From Geobacillus thermocatenulatus (GTDB lineage: Bacteria > Bacillota > Bacilli > Bacillales > Anoxybacillaceae): a DNA stretch of 64,000 nucleotides. Of the stretch, positions 59,566 through 64,000 are shown in pieces (within the stretch, counting starts at the first letter, position 1; every line of letters starts with the position of its first letter). The translations under genes and the position numbers were made by a program. Location of the stretch: contig NZ_NEWK01000002.1 of NCBI RefSeq assembly GCF_002217655.1, positions 249,164-313,163 of the forward strand. Reading direction: 5' to 3'. Below the pieces are notes generated by a model, which worked only from the letters and a program-made list of their open reading frames with translations, had not been told where the DNA came from and ran no database searches.

Positions 59566-60192
59566 CTATTCGGCGGCCGGCCGCAACAAAAACCGCGCCG
59601 CCGCTGGGTTTTCTGGTGTGCGGAGCACCGCATGCAAAATGAAATCGGCAAAATATGCCGCGATTTCCTCAATTGACAGCGGACCATCCGGATTGTACCA
59701 TTTGTATGTCCAATTGACCATGCCGATAATGGACATGCCAGTAATCTCCACCGACAGCTCCGGACGAAATTCCCCGGCTTCAATCCCCTCACGAATGACC
59801 CGAAAAATGATTTGCTTGAACTCTTCTCGCTTTTCATTGATCGGTTCAGCGTATTCCGGTTTTAAGTACGTGCTTTCCTGGTAAAACACGGTGATGTGTG
59901 GTTTATACAAATGAAACACTTTGACAAACGACTGAACGATGGCGTACAAGCGCTCAGTCGGCGTAGGAAAGCCCTCATACGCCTCCTGCGCTTTTGTCAG
60001 CGCATACGTGATAAAGACATCATGGATATGGTACAAGAGCTCGTCTTTTGATTTAAAATTATGGTAAAAACCGCCTTTGGATGTGTCGCTTTCGGCCACG
60101 ATGCGGTCGACCGTCACGCCGTGGTAGCCGTATTTCTCAAACAAATGAAGCGCCGTATCGATAATGCGATCTCTGAGCGGTTTGTCAGCCAT
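59566..60192 (-). CDS. TetR/AcrR family repressor of the yng operon
   Basis: The 208-residue TetR protein has the helix-turn-helix HGVTVDRIVAESDTSKGGFY near 25-44 and the C-terminal motif NWTYKWYNPDG near 165, as in the regulator at 2404-3012. It is expected to sense an acyl-CoA of leucine breakdown and repress yngJ-E, like LiuR in other bacteria. It sits 140 nt upstream of yngJ with two operator-like palindromes between them. The ribosome site AAAGGGG precedes 60192. Autoregulation would need operators on its own promoter, which are not obvious. Confidence 0.87.
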   Translation of the reverse strand: MADKPLRDRIIDTALHLFEKYGYHGVTVDRIVAESDTSKGGFYHNFKSKDELLYHIHDVFITYALTKAQEAYEGFPTPTERLYAIVQSFVKVFHLYKPHITVFYQESTYLKPEYAEPINEKREEFKQIIFRVIREGIEAGEFRPELSVEITGMSIIGMVNWTYKWYNPDGPLSIEEIAAYFADFILHAVLRTPENPAAARFLLRPAAE

Positions 60193-60383
60193 AGAAAATC
60201 CCCTTTGCCATTTATATTACACTATTTTCTGAAAAAGTGAAATATTTTTGTTTTGCCTTTACCATACCCGAACTGCACCATGATTGTCAACCATTGCTTC
60301 TCATGCCCAGCACGGTCGTACAGGGCCTGCCGATACATAATGGCCGCCATGTTTTCAAATGATAAAGATGGAGGTGGCTTCGA

Positions 60384-60632
60384 TTGGAACCGATGCTATG
60401 CCCAAACTGCAAAACGAACCGAACGCGGTTTCATCTCATTGAGCAACATCCGCGTGCGGTCAAGATCGATCCGCACACCGGCGACATCGAGCACGAATAC
60501 ACAAACGAAGCGCTCGAACCGTTCCATCTCCCATACCGGGGCCCAAGCTACCGCGTCCAATGCGGCGTCTGCGGACTGATCGAAGATGCGGACATGTTCA
60601 TTCAGCGCGCGAAATCGTCTCCATTGAGGTGA
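60384..60632 (+). CDS. Small zinc-ribbon-like protein
   Basis: The 82-residue protein has CPNCKTNRTRF near the start and CGVCGLIEDADMF near the end, so two CxxC pairs that could bind one zinc ion. The middle reads HPRAVKIDPHTGDIEHEYTN. The start is TTG at 60384 with GGAGGTG 7 nt upstream; internal ATG codons have no site. I do not recognise a family name. The adjacent small gene follows within 7 nt, so the two may be translated together. Confidence 0.7.
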   Translation: MEPMLCPNCKTNRTRFHLIEQHPRAVKIDPHTGDIEHEYTNEALEPFHLPYRGPSYRVQCGVCGLIEDADMFIQRAKSSPLR

Positions 60633-60638
60633 TTCCAT

Positions 60639-60773
60639 ATGGCGAACAAAAAACAAACACCTTCTTCCATCGTTGACCAAAAACAGCTCGTCAACGACAA
60701 GGCAAAAGCGATGCGGGAGCACGGCAGCGAGCACATTCGCCGCGTCACGCCAAACGGGGCGGACGGGCAATAA
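60639..60773 (+). CDS. Small hydrophilic protein of 44 residues
   Basis: MANKKQTPSSIVDQKQLVND is followed by a Lys- and Glu-rich stretch ending RRVTPNGADGQ. It has a GAGGTGATT ribosome site, 6 nt before the ATG, and begins 6 nt after the zinc-ribbon gene stop. The composition fits small acid-soluble or spore-associated proteins, but no family is recognised. A perfect palindrome starts right after its stop. Confidence 0.6.
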   Translation: MANKKQTPSSIVDQKQLVNDKAKAMREHGSEHIRRVTPNGADGQ

Positions 60774-60774
60774 A

Positions 60775-60808
60775 CGCCGGCTTGCTTCTGCGCAGAAGCA
60801 AGCCGGCG
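60775..60808. repeat. Perfect 34 bp palindrome between convergent genes
   Basis: CGCCGGCTTGCTTCTG (60775-60790) is mirrored exactly at 60793-60808 with CG in the middle. It sits between the 44-residue gene and the GNAT gene, running to its stop side, and would make a strong hairpin in either transcript. No good U-run follows, so it may stabilise RNA ends or work as a non-canonical terminator. Confidence 0.8.
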
Positions 60809-60827
60809 GAGCTTCCGCTTTTCGTTG

Positions 60828-61616
60828 CTAGCGGTACATCGCCCACAGCCCAATATCGCGAAAACCAAGGCGGCGGTAGATGCGGCCAGCGGCCGGGTTG
60901 TCGTAAAACAAGCACGGCATCTTCCCTTCAGCGAGCAAATCGCAAACGAGCTTCGCCACGATGGTGCTGGCATACCCTTTCCCTCGATGCTCCTGATCCG
61001 TGCAGACGCCGACGATCATCGCCGACAATGAGTTTTCCGCTGATGTCGATGCCGCGGCCACCATTCGGCCGTCTTGTTCAATGTAGTACGTTCTAGCTGA
61101 ATTGGTTTCCATCCCTTTCACCAGCATATCGCGGGACGACGGCCTCGTCTCAAATTCGGCAATGCGGCGCCGCAAGTCGAGAATCCGGTCGACATCGGCC
61201 AATTCGGCTTTTTTGACGGCGAACGCCCCCATTTCTTGGCGGGCGTATTCATCCGTCCGGCACTCGCAAAAATAAAGCGTTCGCTTCGTCCCAAGCGGCA
61301 GCCGCTCTTCAAACTGCCTGGCAATGTCCGCCTTGCCGGACAGCTGGATGGACGATGATTGGGCCGTCTCGCGGATGAGGCGGGCAAAGCCATCGGCATC
61401 AAAATCGCCAGGCGCGTACGGAATGTAGGAATCGTAATAACGGAGCAGCACCGCCTTCAGCGAGTCGGCATCGTCAAACTGCCCCCAAACGTCTTGGAAA
61501 TCGGCGTCATAACCAAACGACTCAATATCGCCGATGATAAATAAATTGAACGACGGATCTTGCCGCAAAAACGAATAGACTTGTTGATGGTCTTCGGCCG
61601 TTAACCGGCGAATCAT
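60828..61616 (-). CDS. GNAT family N-acetyltransferase
   Basis: The 262-residue protein has an N-terminal GNAT-like half and a C-terminal GNAT domain with the acetyl-CoA motif DQEHRGKGYASTIV near 205 and a Phe/Tyr-rich end LGFRDIGLW. The double layout resembles a family of two-domain acetyltransferases in bacilli. The substrate is unknown. The start at 61616 has GCGGGGG; the ATG at 61697 has none. It points towards the palindrome at 60775-60808. Confidence 0.82.
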   Translation of the reverse strand: MIRRLTAEDHQQVYSFLRQDPSFNLFIIGDIESFGYDADFQDVWGQFDDADSLKAVLLRYYDSYIPYAPGDFDADGFARLIRETAQSSSIQLSGKADIARQFEERLPLGTKRTLYFCECRTDEYARQEMGAFAVKKAELADVDRILDLRRRIAEFETRPSSRDMLVKGMETNSARTYYIEQDGRMVAAASTSAENSLSAMIVGVCTDQEHRGKGYASTIVAKLVCDLLAEGKMPCLFYDNPAAGRIYRRLGFRDIGLWAMYR

Positions 61617-61783
61617 AGAATTCCCCCGCTTTTCGAATGATATTTTTTCCATTATACTATGAATCATCCCTGCTGCCAATGGCATTTGTGGCGTCAAAGC
61701 GAGAGGATTGCCGATGCCCCTAAGTCCGCATCGGCCAACTGCAAAGAAAGGAGGAAGCCCGCTCTCAAAAAAGCGAGGCGACG

Positions 61784-62041
61784 ATGCCGATGAAGTTTAT
61801 TGACGATCTGTACGAATACTATAAAGACCGACTGACCGGGGATGAAGAAGATGCCGAAGCGGTGGCGATGTCGATTTTAGATGAACTTAGCCGCCGCGAT
61901 GTGCTCAAGCTGATCGGTGAGATGACTGATGAAGAGCTGCTCGGCATGTTCGGTTTGTATGTCCTGGAAAGCTTGAAAGCGAAAATGGCCCGCGAAGGCC
62001 TCGGCGCAACGCGGCCGCAAGATGCGCCGCGCGTGCATTGA
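61784..62041 (+). CDS. DUF6154-type small protein
   Basis: The 85-residue acidic helical protein (KFIDDLYEYYKDRLTGDEED, then AEAVAMSILDELSRRDVLKL) resembles a small conserved family annotated DUF6154 in bacilli, from memory. No cysteine or membrane segment is present. ATG codons at 61784 and 61790 are both possible; GCGAGGCG is nearer the first, while the second has better spacing. It lies alone between the GNAT and threonine dehydratase genes. Confidence 0.7.
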   Translation: MPMKFIDDLYEYYKDRLTGDEEDAEAVAMSILDELSRRDVLKLIGEMTDEELLGMFGLYVLESLKAKMAREGLGATRPQDAPRVH

Positions 62042-62188
62042 AAAAGCAGCTGTCCATCGGTGCAGATGCCGCCATCTGACCGGGACAGCCGCCTCACAGG
62101 CAATGCCTCAGCGCCCGCTCGGGACGGCTTCGGACAAAGCAGCCGCCCCTTCGAATGGGCAGGGTGCACGATATTCGAGCGGCCTTAT

Positions 62189-63397
62189 TCAACGGTAAAA
62201 TTGCACATCATATCCTTCTTTCAACAACACTTGGTAGATTTGTTGAATGTGGTCTTCGTTTTTCGTCTCGAGCGAGAAGTGAATTTCCGCCTGGCCCGGC
62301 AGCACTTTGGCGCCGATGCGCTGATGGTGGATCGACATCACGTTTGCCTCAAGCTCCGCAATAATGCGCAGCAGCTTGTTCAGCTGGCCCGGCTTGTCGG
62401 AGATGACCGTTGTAAACGTCACAAACCGGCCTGCTTCGACAAGCCCCCGCTCAATGATGCGGGAAATCAACGTCACATCGACGTTGCCGCCGCTTAGCAC
62501 AGCGGCGACTTTTTTGCCGCGAAACGGCAGCTTTTGATACAACAATGCCGCCAACGGACAAGCTGCCGCCCCTTCGATTAACAGCTTGTTCCGCTCGAGC
62601 ACATACAGCATCGTCCGGGAAATTTCCGCCTCTTCCACGCATACAACGCCATCGACGTATTGCTCAATGTATTGGTACGTAATATTGCCCGGCTTTTTCA
62701 CGGCAATCCCATCGGCGATCGTATTCGATGCGGCAATGGAGACGGGCTGTTTATGGCGTATGGCCGCCGTCATGCCGGGGCAAGCCGATGACTCAACGCC
62801 GTACACTTCAACCGACGGCTTCAGCTGTTTTAACGTAAGCGCCACCCCCGCAAGCAACCCGCCGCCGCCGACCGGGCAAAGAACGACATCGACGTCGGGA
62901 AGCTGCTCGATCAGCTCTAAGCCGATCGTCCCTTGGCCGGCCATCACCGCTAAGTCGTCAAACGGATGAACAAATGTCATCCCCCGTTCACGTTGCAACT
63001 CTAACGCATATTCCAAAGACTCGTCAAACACATCGCCGTACAGCACGACTTCCGCCCCGTAGCTTTTCGTCGCTTCAATTTTGCTGAGCGGCGCCCCTTT
63101 CGGCATGACAATCGTGCAAGGAATGCCGAGCATGCCGCTTGCGTAGGCGACCCCTTGGGCGTGGTTGCCGGCCGAGGCGGCGATGACGCCTCGCGCCCTT
63201 TCTTCTTCCGTGAGCGACATAATTTTATTGAATGAGCCTCTTACCTTAAACGAACCTGTTTTTTGCAAATTTTCCAGTTTCATATACACGTCATTGCCGG
63301 ACAGCCGGCTGAACGTCTGCGAATGCTCAAGCGGCGTTTGGTGGACGATGCCTTTCATTTTCGCTCGCGCTTGTTCAATGTCTGTTAACGTCAACAT
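62189..63397 (-). CDS. ilvA: Threonine ammonia-lyase with C-terminal ACT-like domain
   Basis: The 402-residue PLP enzyme has the Schiff-base Lys in GSFKVRGSF near 50, the phosphate-binding GGGGLLAGV near 183, and a C-terminal ACT-type domain (FTTVISDKPGQLNKLLRIIA, about 328-347) for feedback control. It deaminates threonine to 2-oxobutyrate, leading to isoleucine or to propionyl-CoA. It is the medium TdcB/IlvA-type, unlike the longer B. subtilis IlvA. Of the ATG pair at 63400 and 63397 the second is better spaced from AAAGGGTGG. The promoter is at 63449-63478. Confidence 0.9.
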   Translation of the reverse strand: MLTLTDIEQARAKMKGIVHQTPLEHSQTFSRLSGNDVYMKLENLQKTGSFKVRGSFNKIMSLTEEERARGVIAASAGNHAQGVAYASGMLGIPCTIVMPKGAPLSKIEATKSYGAEVVLYGDVFDESLEYALELQRERGMTFVHPFDDLAVMAGQGTIGLELIEQLPDVDVVLCPVGGGGLLAGVALTLKQLKPSVEVYGVESSACPGMTAAIRHKQPVSIAASNTIADGIAVKKPGNITYQYIEQYVDGVVCVEEAEISRTMLYVLERNKLLIEGAAACPLAALLYQKLPFRGKKVAAVLSGGNVDVTLISRIIERGLVEAGRFVTFTTVISDKPGQLNKLLRIIAELEANVMSIHHQRIGAKVLPGQAEIHFSLETKNEDHIQQIYQVLLKEGYDVQFYR

Positions 63398-63400
63398 CAT

Positions 63401-63809
63401 CAAACCACCCTTTCCGATCGGGCGACCGGTTCTTGTTCGCCCCGCTTTATTATATACAAAACATTTCATCGCCGACAAATGTTGCTTTTCTTTAGTTGGT
63501 TTTGGATTATTTTTAGCATATAGTTTTGTTGCATAAAATCATGTTCAACAAACATCGCTGCAACCCGCTTCCTTTGTCAAACCGTTTGAACGTTGGACTT
63601 GTCCCAAAACATCAGAGTGTTTCTAGGGGAAGAGCTGTCTACGGTCTGTTCTTTTTCTTTTGTGAATATTGTTTATTTAGAACATTGTGCTATAGATATA
63701 GCCGATTGCCAACGGGAAAAAGCGGCCGAAAAGATCGGCGATAGGCAAACGCGAGGGAATTTGCTAATATGAAAGAAAAGCATTCGGAAGACGAAAGGAT
63801 GAAGGGGTT
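63401..63809. other. Intergenic region with divergent promoters
   Basis: It holds the ilvA promoter on the minus strand and presumably that of the AlaX-like gene on the plus strand. A weak pair, TTGTTT and TATAGA, lies near 63669-63696. No T-box leader, hairpin array or gene is visible. Confidence 0.5.
63449..63478 (-). promoter_or_regulatory. Promoter of the threonine dehydratase gene
   Basis: Minus strand -35 TTGTCG (63478-63473) and -10 TATAAT (63454-63449) with 18 bp spacing. Confidence 0.6.
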
Positions 63810-64000
63810 GTGACGGAAAAGTTGTACTATACGGCGCCGGATGTTGACGTGTGGACGACAACGGTGACAAGCGTCCGCCAAGACGGCGAAACATACATTG
63901 TCACCTTGGCGGAAACAGCGTTTTACCCGGAAGGCGGCGGCCAACCGTCTGACGCCGGCACGATCGCCGGCTTGCCGGTGCTCGATGTGTTTGACGAAAA
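63810..64000 (+). CDS. Alanyl-tRNA editing (AlaX/AlaRS-like) protein, partial
   Basis: The N-terminal 63 codons read TEKLYYTAPDVDVWTTTVTS and then TAFYPEGGGQPSDAGTIAGL, the signature of the editing domain of AlaRS and AlaX proteins. These hydrolyse Ser- or Gly-charged tRNA-Ala. The GTG start at 63810 follows AAAGGATG by 7 nt. The gene runs beyond the window, so a DHHA1 domain cannot be checked. It is divergent from ilvA. Confidence 0.82.
   Translation, partial: MTEKLYYTAPDVDVWTTTVTSVRQDGETYIVTLAETAFYPEGGGQPSDAGTIAGLPVLDVFDE

Noticed and set aside
63401-63600. Possible T-box leader before threonine dehydratase
   Set aside because: No T-box sequence, specifier hairpin or antiterminator pair was found; a plain promoter lies close to the start.
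1-64000. CRISPR array or cas genes
   Set aside because: No regular direct repeats with spacers and no Cas-like proteins were seen.
1-64000. rRNA genes, prophage or integrative element
   Set aside because: No rRNA sequence, integrase, attachment repeat or phage structural genes were found. The only mobile DNA is IS remnants.

Overview
The window looks like a chromosomal segment of a thermophilic, spore-forming Bacillaceae, most likely Geobacillus or Parageobacillus. The pointers are GC-rich coding sequence with AT-rich promoters, strong AGGAGG-type ribosome sites, two gerA-type germination operons, a KinB-like sporulation kinase, a yng-type leucine catabolic operon and proteins that read like close relatives of Bacillus subtilis NfrA, YngE-YngJ and YtrA. 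Assignment is by eye, without a database search.

Region 1 (1-7260, all minus). One long operon starts at a sigma-A promoter near 7222-7250 and carries an acyl-CoA dehydrogenase, an SDR reductase, two hotdog-fold (MaoC) hydratase subunits, a thiolase, a TetR repressor, and livH-livM-livG of a branched-chain amino acid type ABC importer that runs off the left edge. An 18 bp perfect palindrome lies just downstream of the -10 box and is the likely operator. The set reads as import plus beta-oxidation of an acid I cannot identify.

Region 2 (7270-24845) is housekeeping and stress genes: sirtuin, MFS pump, NfrA, pirin, a tRNA-Pro/Ala/Ser trio whose anticodons (CGG, CGC, CGA) all decode NCG codons, two membrane proteins of unknown role, an ABC-2 exporter with a GDSL lipase, an MBL hydrolase, a TSUP exporter, a glutamine synthetase with a TnrA/GlnR-type box at its ribosome site, AIG2-like and thioredoxin-like proteins, a coiled-coil protein, an LLM flavin enzyme and a MOSC protein. 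A truncated mazF remnant lies beside the tRNAs.

Region 3 (24846-30385) is decayed accessory DNA (an IS110-type transposase remnant, a second IS-like remnant, a possible bacteriocin and immunity remnant, an IS200/IS605-like end) around an intact TM287/288-type heterodimeric ABC exporter.

Region 4 (30386-45210) holds a partner-switching module (PAS-PP2C phosphatase, anti-sigma-type kinase, STAS antagonist), a germination operon in A-C-B order, a GntR/ABC module with its own operator, a DUF421 protein, and a second germination operon in B-A-C order.

Region 5 (45211-51497) has an MFS pseudogene with an internal deletion, a KinB-like kinase, an SDR stub joined to a decayed penicillin-binding protein, and a marR/hlyD/DHA2 efflux operon.

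Region 6 (51497-60192, minus) is the yngJ-I-H-HB-G-F-E operon for isovaleryl-CoA to acetoacetate plus acetyl-CoA, behind a second TetR gene. Its operator-like palindromes share the pattern ACCRACYRGTYGGT with the operator in region 1. The two TetR proteins share a C-terminal motif, so the two catabolic operons appear to be controlled by sister repressors. The right end carries small proteins, a GNAT enzyme, threonine dehydratase and the start of an AlaX-type editing protein.
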